NCBI GenBank assembly: GCA_023614405.1
Contig: CM042686.1
Location: forward strand, 352,850,329 to 352,914,328
Length of the DNA: 64,000 nucleotides
DNA from: Avena insularis
Lineage: Eukaryota; Streptophyta; Magnoliopsida; Poales; Poaceae
Direction: 5' to 3'
This document shows positions 51,604 to 63,200 of this stretch, in pieces. The notes beneath the pieces are model-generated. The model saw only the letters and a list, made by a program, of their open reading frames with translations, was not told the origin of the DNA and made no database searches. The position numbers were made by a program, and so were the translations under genes. Position 1 is the stretch's first letter, and each line of letters opens with the position of its first letter.

Positions 51604-52461
51604 ATGACTTCTCCAAGAGACTCCAGCATCAAGGATGATGACAACAACAACAACCAAGAGGACAACATGAGAGAACTCCTAGCAACCCAACACCAGTTGA
51701 ACCAACTAACAACTCAGTTCATAGCTAACAATAGTGATAAAGACCCTACCTTGCAAAAGTTTTTGGAAGAACAATCCCAACTGATGCTTAAGGTGACTAA
51801 TCAAATGATCAGCATGGAAGAAAACTATCCCAAAAGAGTGTATGACAACAAGGATGACAAGAATATTATTCTAGATGGAGCCCCAGCTTGCATTATTTGT
51901 GGAGACAAGGATCACACTTCCAAGGAGCATGAAGATCAATGCCCCAATTGTGAAGAGGAACATCCAGTTGGCCAATGCCCCACATCTCAAGTTACTTGTT
52001 ACCTTTGTGAAGGAAACGACCATGTACCTACTCAATGCCCCATCTATGCCATTGTTGAACAAAGGAAACAAGAAGGATCCAAGTATGCCAAGAATGTTGA
52101 TGACAAAGGAAAAGGACCACTTATACCTCCAAACAAGACAACCCAATTCAAAGGATCAAAGAAGCCCAAGAAACCAAAGCAACACATGAGCCTTGTGCAA
52201 TGTCGTAAATGTAAGGAAATGGGACACTACCCCAGTGGATGCCCAGAGAACCCAAAGAATAAAGAGATCGGCCAAGTAGTGTGCAACAACTGCAAGGAAC
52301 CAGGCCACTATGTAGCAATTTGTCCACAAGAGCAACGTAAAGAACTCCAAGATATCCACTTTTTCAATTGCAAGGAACCAGGACACTATGTAAGCAATTG
52401 TCCAGAAAAGATGAAGAACAAGATAAACAAACCTATGAAGCATCTCAACCTTGGCCCATGA
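51604..52461 (+). CDS. Zinc-knuckle (nucleocapsid-like Gag) protein of the retrotransposon
   Basis: A 285-aa protein starting at ATG 51604. The frame is open back to a TGA at 51541, but there is no earlier ATG. Residues 10-20 are Asp/Asn-rich. Residues about 22-72 look helical, with Leu/Gln spacing that could form a coiled coil. Six cysteine-histidine modules follow: C96/C99/H104 or H109/C113 (irregular), C113/C116/H120/C125 (one residue short), then canonical CX2CX4HX4C at C132-C145, C200-C213 and C227-C240. The sixth has Phe253 in place of the first Cys (C256/H261/C266). A Lys-rich linker (about 159-193) separates modules 3 and 4. In Gag, such knuckles bind and package element RNA. A capsid domain is missing, as are protease and pol. 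The stop lies 184 bp before the 3' LTR. A captured CNBP-like host protein is a less likely alternative. Confidence 0.8.
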   Translation: MTSPRDSSIKDDDNNNNQEDNMRELLATQHQLNQLTTQFIANNSDKDPTLQKFLEEQSQLMLKVTNQMISMEENYPKRVYDNKDDKNIILDGAPACIICGDKDHTSKEHEDQCPNCEEEHPVGQCPTSQVTCYLCEGNDHVPTQCPIYAIVEQRKQEGSKYAKNVDDKGKGPLIPPNKTTQFKGSKKPKKPKQHMSLVQCRKCKEMGHYPSGCPENPKNKEIGQVVCNNCKEPGHYVAICPQEQRKELQDIHFFNCKEPGHYVSNCPEKMKNKINKPMKHLNLGP

Positions 52462-52645
52462 GTCAAGCATGGAAACAAAGGACACTAAGCAGAACTTTTC
52501 CAAGAAGAAGTTTTCCAAGATTCCAAGCAAGCCAAGATGTAGTTTAGTTGGAAAATTTTAAGGGTGGTAGTACCCTAGTTGTTTTGAACCTGCTTGTAAC
52601 CCTAGCCTCCCCAAATCTCGGACGAGATTTATTTTAAGTGGTAAC
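52462..52645 (+). other. Untranslated internal tail before the 3' LTR
   Basis: This 184-bp stretch has no ORF. It contains a perfect 7-bp inverted repeat, AAATCTC (52613-52619) and GAGATTT (52624-52630), around GGAC. This AATCTCGGACGAGATT motif resembles the sequence found upstream of the polypurine tract in plant Tekay/Del-type elements, as I recall it. That suggests the element is a deletion derivative of such a lineage. Confidence 0.55.
52636..52645 (+). other. Candidate (degenerate) polypurine tract
   Basis: AAGTGGTAAC abuts the 3' LTR where the plus-strand primer should lie. It is purine-rich but broken by T and C, so it is a weak match, and I assign it mainly from position. Confidence 0.35.
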
Positions 52646-53765
52646 TGTCACATCCCAAGATTTTCCAAATCTTGTAATGTGAAAAATAAATTAAACAAAA
52701 TAAAATTTTGTTGAAAATCAGGGTAAAAAGAAACTTTTGTTTCTAAAAGGAAAAACTTTAGCCAAAGTTTGTTAAAGATGGGATTTTAAAGTTTGAATTC
52801 AACAAAAATCCAAATCAAGGGAAATGCATTCCTCAATGAATGTATCTGGAAATTTGAACACTTGGAAATTAAACCCAAATCCCTAAACCCTAATGGAAGG
52901 AAATCATTTCCAAAGTATCTCCAAATCTAAGGATTTGATCCATACCAAAGTTGATCAACAAATATTCTCAAAGGATCAAGAAAGACCTTTGAGATTGGTT
53001 TCACTTAGTTTGGAACCATAGACAAAATCTTGTGAATAATATAAGATAAGGAAATTGAATTTCCAAAGCCAATAAAGCCCTTACCAAAAGCCCATACCAA
53101 TTGGTGATCAATAATCCTAAAGGGATTTATAAAGATAAAACATTTATCAAAGGAAAATAAATTGTTTTGGAAATACTATTTTGGATCTTTTAATAAAAGA
53201 CTTTGTTTTCAAATGAAAAGGTGAGCCAAATTAATTTTGGCCAAACTTTTGAAATAAAATATTTTGTTTTGATAAAGTGAGTAAAGGTTTATTTAAATAA
53301 AATAATAAGGATTTAAATATCCAATTTTATTTAAGTAAAGGCTTTCCCATTTTAATTAAAACACCAAAACTTATTTATTTATTTAAATAAGTTTCCAAGT
53401 ATTCTTTTATTTTTCAAATTAAACCTTCTGGTTTGGTTTTGAAAATAATTGGATTTCAAATGGAAATTTTATTAAATAAATCAAACCCTAATAACTAAAG
53501 ATCCATTTTCTTTAATTATTAAATGGATCTTAAAATAAATAAAAATATTATTTCATTTTGAGATTTGGATTATGTTGCCAAACAGAACCAAATTCAAAGT
53601 GAAATTGAGTGATTGTTTGAATTGATTTGAGTGTTGTTTGATTGTTTGAATAATTGTTTGAAATTCAAAACAGAAAAAGAATTAGAAAAGAAAAGATTTA
53701 GACAGAAAAAATAGAGGCCCATGACCAGCCCATTGACCTTTTCACTTTGCCCAAGAAGACTTTTT

Positions 53766-54985
53766 CGTACCAAATAAGACCCTTGAGTCAATGACGGGAC
53801 CCTCTTCTCTCTCTCACTCACTCGCTGACGAGACGATCCCACCTCCTCTTATTTTCCCCGAACCGTTTTTCTTCACCGCTTAAACAACCCACTAAGACAC
53901 CGACTGGTGGACCTCCTCCTCACCCTTTTTTTTCCTTGACGCCGGTCCCACTTCTCTAGCCATCGTCTTCACCGCGACTAGTTCCTCCTCGAGACGCAGC
54001 GTTCTCTGTAAATCAATCCGCGCGTTCAATTTGTCTTAATTCCGCGCCATTACCTCGCCTTGATCATGCAGATTGAAACGCCTGTGTCTCCTCTATAAAT
54101 CCCCTCCGATACCTCGCGCTGGCACGCCTTAGACCGCCCCTAATTTCTTCCCGAGCTCCTCTGTCTCCGGTGAGTTCCGCGAGCGATTCCGGCCAGCCAA
54201 TGCTACCCCTTACCTCCTCGACCATACTCTCGTGATCCCCACCTCCTGGCGATCATCCCCGTAGCAAATTTGGCTTGCCCGGCGACAACCACCTCGACCA
54301 CCGTCGCCACCGTCTGCCTCCGCTCCGGCGAACTCCACAGGTAGCTTCCAGCCACCCCTCTTCTTTTCGATGATGCGCCTAAGACCAATGACTTCTTCCG
54401 CAACTAATTCCATCGTCCTCGTGTCCTAGATCACACCGTAGCGTCGCCATTAAATGCGTCGCCTTGAGCAACCGCCGTCCGCTTCTTCTCCGCAATGTTC
54501 CCGGTAAGCCTCGACCGCCCGAGCCCTCTCGTTCACGCCCATAGATCCGACTTGACCTGCTGCGTATAACCCAGACCTCTGTTGGTCCTCTCGTTATCAA
54601 CAGCGACGTCCACGACGACTACCCGATAACACCGACGCCCGCAACAACACCGGCGAGCAATCCCGGCAGAACCAGAGCGCCCGGCCGCCGAGCCATCAAG
54701 ACGCCGAGCTTCACGCAACCTCTGAGCTCGGTGAGCATGCCCTCTTTCTCTCGCTTCACCGCACCATCGCATCGACGACTCCGCCGTCGTTAGCCACCGC
54801 ATAGCCGCCCGGTTGTTGGTTTGATTGTTAGCAGCCGTTCGATCTATATCCAGCGCTCACGATTAGTTCACTTAGTCGCGAAGAGGTATGACCTCTGGAC
54901 CGCTCGATCTAAATAGATCCAACGTTCCACAGAGCCGATCCGGCCGAACCGGTATCGACCAGTAAGATCACGCCGCGTGGCCAGT
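53766..54985 (+). promoter_or_regulatory. GC- and CpG-rich promoter/leader segment of the 3' LTR
   Basis: Counterpart of 47530-48725. It is collinear but differs by many 1-10 base indels and clustered substitutions, far more than the rest of the LTR pair. No ORF is shared between the two copies. Confidence 0.6.
54094..54099 (+). promoter_or_regulatory. TATA box in the 3' LTR
   Basis: TATAAA in CTCCTCTATAAATCCCC is the counterpart of 47857-47862, kept despite dense small changes around it. If active it would fire outward through the rest of the LTR into the satellite at 57152 onward. Confidence 0.5.
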
Positions 54986-56599
54986 GTTTGATTAAAAACA
55001 GAAATTAGAAAACAGAAACTTTTGCCAATTTCAAACCCATGTATCTTTTGATCCACACGTCCAAATTTTACAAATTTGATGTCGTTGGAATCAGCAAGAC
55101 AAGCTCTAGCCAACCCTGCCCTTAGTTTAGCAAATAGTATTTGTTAGCTTGTTTGATTTTGCAGATCCTTTTGTGTGCTTGCTAACATTAGAAAAATCAT
55201 TTAAAAATGATATTTAGGTTAAAACCTTTGCAATTTGGTTTGTTGTGACCTTACTGACCCTAGGAACCAACCCATAGTTTGGAAAGTGATTTTGGAAAAG
55301 AATAGGATGGATTAATTAGTTTAGTCCATTTCTAGCTAACTAAAACTATTTGTTTTGTTTATGAAAATGCTTTCATAAAGAAAACTTTTGGGGAAATAGT
55401 TTAGACCAAACCTACTGACCCAAAACACCAAGTTTTGCAATAGCAACTCATTTGGTGAAACCTATAGGTTAATACCCTAGTAGAAATATTTCTACACCAC
55501 ATAGAATAACACTTTGTTTTGCAAATGGTTTTATAGTGAAACCTTTTGCAAATGACTTAGCCACTTCACAAAATGACCAATAGGTGTTCCCAAAAGTCTA
55601 TGACCCATTAGGAACCCTTTTTTCAAAACAAGACAAAGCTTGGCATGCTTACATGCATTTCTTGATTTTGTTATTTTGTGTGTTGTTTTGCTTGATTGGT
55701 AGAATAAGTTTGTGCCTTGCTTGATTGAATTGTAGTGACTTGAAGAGTGTGAGTGCTGCAAGGACAAGGAGTGAACCTATACCCTCTACCAAAAAGGCAA
55801 GTGATGCTTCATATCATTATCCCATTATTTTCACTATGCATTAGTGTTTTGCTAAGTAAAACTTGCATGGTTTTCATTTTGCTAAGTATAGATCTTGTTA
55901 TAGGAAAACTAGTAGAATGAATCCTTAGAAGGATTTTCCTTAGTTAAGAATCCTATTACTACCAAGCTTAGCCTAGCTAATAGAAAACCTGGGTGGAATA
56001 TATTCACTATGGAAAAATCTCTAAGTCTGAGGACTTATGTTTTTGATTAATAAAATAACTAAGTTAATGAATCACCTGGGTGGAAATGGAAGGAATGGTT
56101 TATGTTGAGTGGTTCACAAGGCCATGGACTTGGCTTGTGTATCTCACTTGTGGATGGCCACCCAGGAAACAAAGAGATTTGAGATGTCAAATGTTGAGAA
56201 GCTTCAAGTGCAACCACTTGGCAATATGGGCTCTGCCATGATCATATAGGTTGCAAGAACTTAGCCACATGGAAAGTGGGTGGTAGTGTTTGATAGGTTG
56301 GAGCGCGTCCATGTTGGTCTAAGGGAAAGCTTCTGAAAGATTTTGTCTTGGGAAACCAAGTCTTGTGGGTAAAGTGCACCACCTCTGCAGAGTGTAAAAC
56401 CTAAGTACTTAGCCTTGTCCCTGGTAAAGGACAATTTGAGCATCAAGACATGGAAACTTCAAAAATCTCATCACTCAAATTTCTAAATAAAACTTGTGGG
56501 TGAACAAGGGTTGTGTGAAATTCTTCAATCTTTGATGGAGAGATGGCTTGGTACAAGGATCTCAAAATCTTAGATTGGGAAATTGCTTTTGCCAAGATA

Positions 56600-56662
56600 A
56601 TTTTCAGTCTCTGATTGGTAGATGCCCTGAGTGGATCTTCAGTCTTTGATTGGTAGATGCCA
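56600..56662 (+). repeat. 35-bp imperfect tandem duplication in the 3' LTR
   Basis: Counterpart of 50340-50402, with starts at 56600 and 56635. The first copy has ATTTTCAG where the 5' LTR has ATCTTCAG. Confidence 0.8.
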
Positions 56663-57002
56663 TGGAATTTGATTTTGCCAAACAAAACTTAGTATTTTCA
56701 AAATGATAGGAAAAATCTATTTCGAGGAATGCAAGCCTCAGCTCCACTTAGCCAAATGCATATAGATGATAGACTCCACTATACTACCAAAGTATCACTT
56801 GCCAATACAATTCAAATGTATTGACCCTTGTGGCTGTAACTTATGATGTTGCAGGTTTGATTGATTTTAGTGAAGATTGATTGATTAGGATTACAAAGTC
56901 TACAACCAACATCTGCCTGTGGCACTTTGAAGATGAAGGACCCATGACTATAGTTATTCCGCTGCAATGTAATGTAAATAGCCAATGAGCTATGTTTGAT
57001 GT

Positions 57003-57008
57003 AATAAA
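57003..57008 (+). terminator. Polyadenylation signal in the 3' LTR
   Basis: AATAAA identical in context to 50743-50748. This is the copy expected to define the 3' end of the element's RNA. Confidence 0.5.
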
Positions 57009-57151
57009 ACTATTTTATTCCTGGTTATAAAGTTGTATTATGACCTTTGTTTCTTGATATTACATCTGAACTGTGGATGCTACCTATTGATCCAGGGACT
57101 AGCATTGTAAACACAGGGGACTCAATCTTATTTAAGGTTGGGGACGCTACA

Positions 57152-57156
57152 GATCC
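57152..57156 (+). other. Target site duplication, right copy (GATCC)
   Basis: GATCC directly follows GCTACA and is followed by ACCAGTGTC, the normal continuation of the A monomer. It pairs with 46394-46398. Confidence 0.93.
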
Positions 57157-57258
57157 ACCAGTGTCATTGCATGTGTGTTCTTTTTAGTAACAACAACCAG
57201 AGTCATTGCATGTGTGTTCTTTTCACATACCACATATTGATCCACCGGTGTCATTGAA

Positions 57259-60200
57259 ATGTGTGTTCTCTTGAGAGACCACACATGGATCCACCAGTGT
57301 CATTGCATGGGTGTTCTTTTTACTAACTACAACCAGAGTCATTGCATGTGTGTTCTTTTCACACACCACATATGGATCCACCACTGTAATTGCATGTGCG
57401 TTATTTTCACAATCCACCTATGGATCCACCAGTGTCATTGCATGTGTGTTCTTTTTACTAACAACTACTGGAGTCATTGTATGTGTGTTCTTTTCACATA
57501 CCACATATGGATCGACCAGTGTCATTGCATGTGTGCTCTTTTCACAATCCACCTATGGATCCACCATTGTCATTGCATGTGTGTTCTTTTCACTAACAAC
57601 AATTGGAGTCATTGCATCTGTGTTCTTTTCACACACCACATATGGATCCACCAGTGTCATTGCATGTGTGTTCTTTTCACAATCCACCTATGGATCCACC
57701 AGTGTCATTGCATGTGTGTTCTTTTTACTAACAACAACTAGAGTCATTTCATCACTGTTCTTTTCACATACCACATATGGATCCACTGGTGTCATTGAAA
57801 TGTGTGTTCTCTTCAGAGACCACACATGGATCCACCAGTGTCATTGCATGTGTGTTCTTTTCACAATCCACCTATGGATCCAGCAGTGTCATCGCATGTG
57901 TGCTAATTTTACTAACAACAACCAGAGTCATTGCATGTGTGTTCACTTCAGAGACCACACATGGATCCACCAGTGTCATTGCATATGTGTTCTTTTTACT
58001 AACAACAACCAGAGTCATTGCATGTGTGTTCTCTTCACAATCCACCTATGGATCCACCAGTGTCATTGCATGTGTGTTCTTTTTACTAACAACAACTAGA
58101 GTCATTTCATGTGTGTTCTTTTCACATACCACATATGGATCCATATGGATCCACCAGTGTCATTGCATGTGTGATCTTTTCACAATCCACCTATGGATCC
58201 ACCAGTGTCATTGCATGTGTGTTCTTTTCACAATCCACCTATGGATCCACCAGTGTCATTGCATGTGTGTTATTTTTACTAACAACAACTACAGTCATTT
58301 CATCACTGTTCTTTTCACATACCACATATGGATCCACCGGTGTCATTGAAATGAGTGTTCTCTTCAAAGACCACACATGGATCCACCAGTGCCATTGCAT
58401 GTGTGTTCTTTTTACTAACAACAAACAGAGTCATTGCATGTGTGTTCCTTTCACCCACCACATATGGATCCACCAGTGTCACTGCATGTGTGTTCTTTAA
58501 CAATCCACCTATGGATCCACCGTGTCATTGCATGTGTGTTCTTTTTACTAACAACAACTGGACTCATTGCATTTGTGTTCTTTTCACATACTACATATGG
58601 ATCCACCAGTGTCATTGCATGTGTGCTCTTTTCACAATCCACCTATGGATCCACCAGTGTCATTGCATGTGTGTTCTTTTCACAATCCACCTATGGATCC
58701 ACCAGTGTCATTGAAATGTGTGTTCTCTTCAGAGACCACACATGGATCCACTAGTGTCATTGCATGTGTGTTCTTTTCACAATCCACCTATGGATCCAGC
58801 AGTGTCATTGCATGTGTGCACTTTTTACTAACAACAACCAGAGTCATTGCATGTGTGTTCTCCTCAGAGACCACACATAGATCCACCAGTGTCATTGCAT
58901 GTGTGTTGTTTTTACTAACAACAACCAGAGTCACTGCATGTGTGTTCTTTTCACACACCACATATGGATCCACCAGTGTCATTGCATGTGTGTTCTTTTT
59001 ACTAACAACAACTGGAGTCATTTCATGACTGTTCTTTTCACATACCACAGATGGATCCACTTGTGTCATTGAAATGTATGTTCTCTTCAGAGACCACACA
59101 TGGATCCACCAGTGTCATTGCATGTGTGTTCTTTTTACTAACAACAACCAGAGTCATTGCATGTGTGTTCTTTTCACACACCACATATGGATCCACCAGT
59201 GTCATTGCATGTGTGTTCTTTTTACTAACAACAACTGGAGTCATTTCATGACTGTTCTTTTCACATATCATAGATGGATCCACCTATGTCATTGAAATGT
59301 GTGTTCTCGTCAGAGACCACACATGGATCCACCAGTGTCATTGCATGTGTGTTCTTTTTACTAACAGCAACCAGAGTCATTGCATGTGTGTTCTTTTCAC
59401 ATACCACATATGGATCCACCGGTGTCATTGAAATGTGTGTTCTCTTTAGAGACCACACATGGATCCACCAGTGTCATTGCATGTGTGTTCTTTTTACTAA
59501 CCACAACCAGAGTCATTGCATGTGTGTTCTTTTCACACACCACATATGGATCCACCAGTGTCATTGCATGTGCGTTATTTTCACAATCCACCTATGGATC
59601 CACCAGTGTCATTGCATGTGTGTTCTTTTTACTAACAACTACTGGAGTCATTGCATGTGTGTTCTTTTCACATACCACATATGGATCCACCAGTGTCATT
59701 CCATGTGTGCTCTTTTCACAATCCACCTATGGATCCACCATTGCCATTGCATGTGTGTTCTTTTCACTAACAACAATTGGAGTCATTGCATGTGTGTTCT
59801 TTTCACACACCACATATGGATCCACCAGTGTCATTGCATGTGTGTTCTTTTCACAATCCACCTATGGATCCACCAGTGTCATTGCATGTGTGTTATTTTT
59901 ACTAACAACAACTACAGTCATTTCATCACTGTTCTTTTCACATACCACATATGGATCCACCGGTGTCATTGAAATGAGTGTTCTCTTCAAAGACCACACA
60001 TGGATCCACCAGTGCCATTGCATGTGTGTTCTTTTTACTAACAACAAACAGAGTCATTGCATGTGTGTTCCTTTCACCCACCACATATGGATCCACCAGT
60101 GTCACTGCATGTGTGTTCTTTAACAATCCACCTATGGATCCACCGTGTCATTGCATGTGTGTTCTTTTTACTAACAACAACTGGACTCATTGCATTTGTG

Positions 60201-63200
60201 TTCTTTTCACATACTACATATGGATCCACCAGTGTCATTGCATGTGTGCTCTTTTCACAATCCACCTATGGATCCACCAGTGTCATTGCATGTGTGTTCT
60301 TTTCACAATCCACCTATGGATCCACCAGTGTCATTGAAATGTGTGTTCTCTTCAGAGACCACACATGGATCCACTAGTGTCATTGCATGTGTGTTCTTTT
60401 CACAATCCACCTATGGATCCAGCAGTGTCATTGCATGTGTGCTCTTTTTACTAACAACAACCAGAGTCATTGCATGTGTGTTCTCCTCAGAGACCACACA
60501 TAGATCCACCAGTGTCATTGCATGTGTGTTGTTTTTACTAACAACAACCAGAGTCACTGCATGTGTGTTCTTTTCACACACCACATATGGATCCACCAGT
60601 GTCATTGCATGTGTGTTCTTTTTACTAACAACAACTGGAGTCATTTCATGACTGTTCTTTTCACATACCACAGATGGATCCACTTGTGTCATTGAAATGT
60701 ATGTTCTCTTCAGAGACCACACATGGATCCACCAGTGTCATTGCATGTGTGTTCTTTTTACTAACAACAACCAGAGTCATTGCATGTGTGTTCTTTTCAC
60801 ACACCACATATGGATCCACCAGTGTCATTGCATGTGTGTTCTTTTTACTAACAACAACTGGAGTCATTTCATGACTGTTCTTTTCACATATCATAGATGG
60901 ATCCACCTATGTCATTGAAATGTGTGTTCTCGTCAGAGACCACACATGGATCCACCAGTGTCATTGCATGTGTGTTCTTTTTACTAACAAAGAACGAGTC
61001 ATTGCATGTGTGTTCTTTTCACATACCACATATGGATCCACCGGTGTCATTGAAATGTGTGTTCTCTTTAGAGACCACACATGGATCCACCAGTGTCATT
61101 GCATGTGTGTTCTTTTTACTAACTACAACCAGAGTCATTGCATGTGTGTTCTTTTCACACACCACATATGGATCCACCAGTGTCATTGCATGTGCGTTAT
61201 TTTCACAATCCACCTATGGATCCACCAGTGTCATTGCATGTGTGTTCTTTTTACTAACAACTACTGGAGTCATTGCATGTGTGTTCTTTTCACATACCAC
61301 ATATGGATCCACCAGTGTCATTCCATGTGTGCTCTTTTCACAATCCACCTATGGATCCACCATTGCCATTGCATGTGTGTTCTTTTCACTAACAACAATT
61401 GGAGTCATTGCATGTGTGTTCTTTTCACACACCACATATGGATCCACCAGTGTCATTGCATGTGTGTTCTTTTCACAATCCACCTATGGATCCACCAGTG
61501 TCATTGCATGTGTGTTATTTTTACTAACAACAACTACAGTCATTTCATCACTGTTCTTTTCACATACCACATATGGATCCACCGGTGTCATTGAAATGTG
61601 TGTTCTCTTCAGAGACCACACATGGATCCATCAGTGTCATTGCATGTGTGTTCTTTTTACTAACAACAACCAGAGTCATTGCATGTGTGTTCTTTTCACA
61701 CACCACATATGGATCCACCAGTGTCATTTCATGTGTGTTCTTTTCACAATCCACCTATGGATCCACCAGTGTCATTGCATGTGTGTTCTGTTTACTAACA
61801 ACAAGCAGAGTCATTGCATGTGTGTTCTTTTCACATACCACCTATGGATCCTCTAGTGTCATTGCATGTGTGTTCTTTTTACTAACAACAGCCAGAGTCA
61901 TTGAAATGTGTGTTCTTTTCACATACCACATATGGATCCACCAGTGTCATTGCATGTGAACTTTTTTTACTAACAACAACTGGGGTCATTGCATGTGTGT
62001 TCTCTTCAGAGACCACACATGGATCCACCAATGTCATTGCGTGTGTGTTCTTTTCACAATCCACCTATGGATCTAGCAGTGTCATTGCATGTGTGCTCTT
62101 TTTACTAACAACAACCAGAGTCATTGCATGTGTGTTCTTTTCACATACTACCTATGGATCCACCAGTGTCATTGCATCTGTGCTTTTTTTACTAACAACA
62201 ACTGGGGTCACTGGATGTGTGTTCTCTTCAGAGACCACACATGGATTCACCAGTGTCATTGCATGTGTGTTCTTTTCACAATCCACCTATGGATCTAGTA
62301 GTGTCATTGCATGTGTGCTCTTTTTACTAACAACAACCAGAGTCATTGCATGTGTGTTCTCTTCAGAGACCACACATGGATCCACCAGTGTTATTGCATG
62401 TGTGTTCTTTTTACTAACAACAACCAGAGTCATTACATGTGTGTTCTTTTCACACCCCACATATGGATCCCCCAGTGTCATTGCATGTGTGTTCTTTGTA
62501 CTAACAACAACTGGAGTCATTTCATGACTGTTCTTTTCACATATCATAGATGGATCCACCTATGTCATTGAAATGTGTGTTCTCGTCAGAGACCACACAT
62601 GGATCCACCAGTGTCATTGCATGTGTGTTCTTTTTACTAACAACAACCAGAGTCATTGCATGTGTGTTCTTTTCACATACCACATATGGATCCACCGGTG
62701 TCATTGAAATGTGTGTTCTCTTGAGAGACCACACATGGATCCACCAGTGTCATTGCATGTGTGTTCTTTTTACTAACTACAACCAGAGTCATTGCATGTG
62801 TGTTCTTTTCACACACCACATATGGATCCACCAGTGTCATTGCATGTGCGTTATTTTCACAATCCACCTATGGATCCACCAGTGTCATTGCATGTGTGTT
62901 CTTTTTACTAACAACTACTGGAGTCATTGCATGTGTGTTCTTTTCACATACCACATATGGATCCACAAGTGTCATTGCATGTGTGCTCTTTTCACAATCC
63001 ACCTATGGATCCACCATTGTCATTGCATGTGTGTTCTTTTCACTAACAACAATTGGAGTCATTGCATGTGTGTTCTTTTCACACACCACATATGGATCCA
63101 CCAGTGTCATTGCATGTGTGTTCTTTTCACAATCCACCTATGGATCCACCAGTGTCATTGCATATGTGTTCTTTTTACTAACAACAACTAGAGTCATTTC

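Larger units (their letters stand above)
46399..57151 (+). mobile_element. Complete non-autonomous LTR retrotransposon with 4.5-kb LTRs
   Basis: A 10,753-bp element with two long direct repeats (4,493 and 4,506 bp) that begin TGTCACATCCC and end GACGCTACA, giving the TG...CA termini of LTRs. It has a tRNA primer site 3 bases after the 5' LTR, one zinc-knuckle ORF, and a 5-bp target duplication GATCC on both sides. No protease, reverse transcriptase, RNase H or integrase coding is visible in its 1.75-kb internal region, so it cannot move unaided. Long LTRs with a tiny internal domain recall LARD elements, and a Gag-only coding capacity recalls TR-GAG elements. The TCGGACGAGATT stretch before the 3' LTR resembles, from memory, the pre-LTR region of Tekay/Del-type Ty3/gypsy elements. 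The lineage call is tentative. Confidence 0.95.
52646..57151 (+). repeat. 3' LTR
   Basis: Direct copy of the 5' LTR, starting TGTCACATCC right after AAGTGGTAAC and ending GCTACA directly before the second GATCC. It is collinear with the 5' LTR throughout. The AT-rich zones are almost identical, but about 53720-54990 shows many small insertions, deletions and clustered changes against 47470-48740. It holds no gene of its own. Confidence 0.95.

Noticed and set aside
51604..52461. Host CNBP-like gene instead of a retrotransposon gene
   Set aside because: It sits between a primer binding site and a 3' LTR in an intact element with target duplications, and lacks the Arg/Gly-rich segment I would expect of CNBP.
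52156..52530. 124-codon reverse-strand frame opposite the zinc-knuckle ORF
   Set aside because: It is the antisense shadow of the cysteine-rich repeats; it overlaps the far better supported forward gene.
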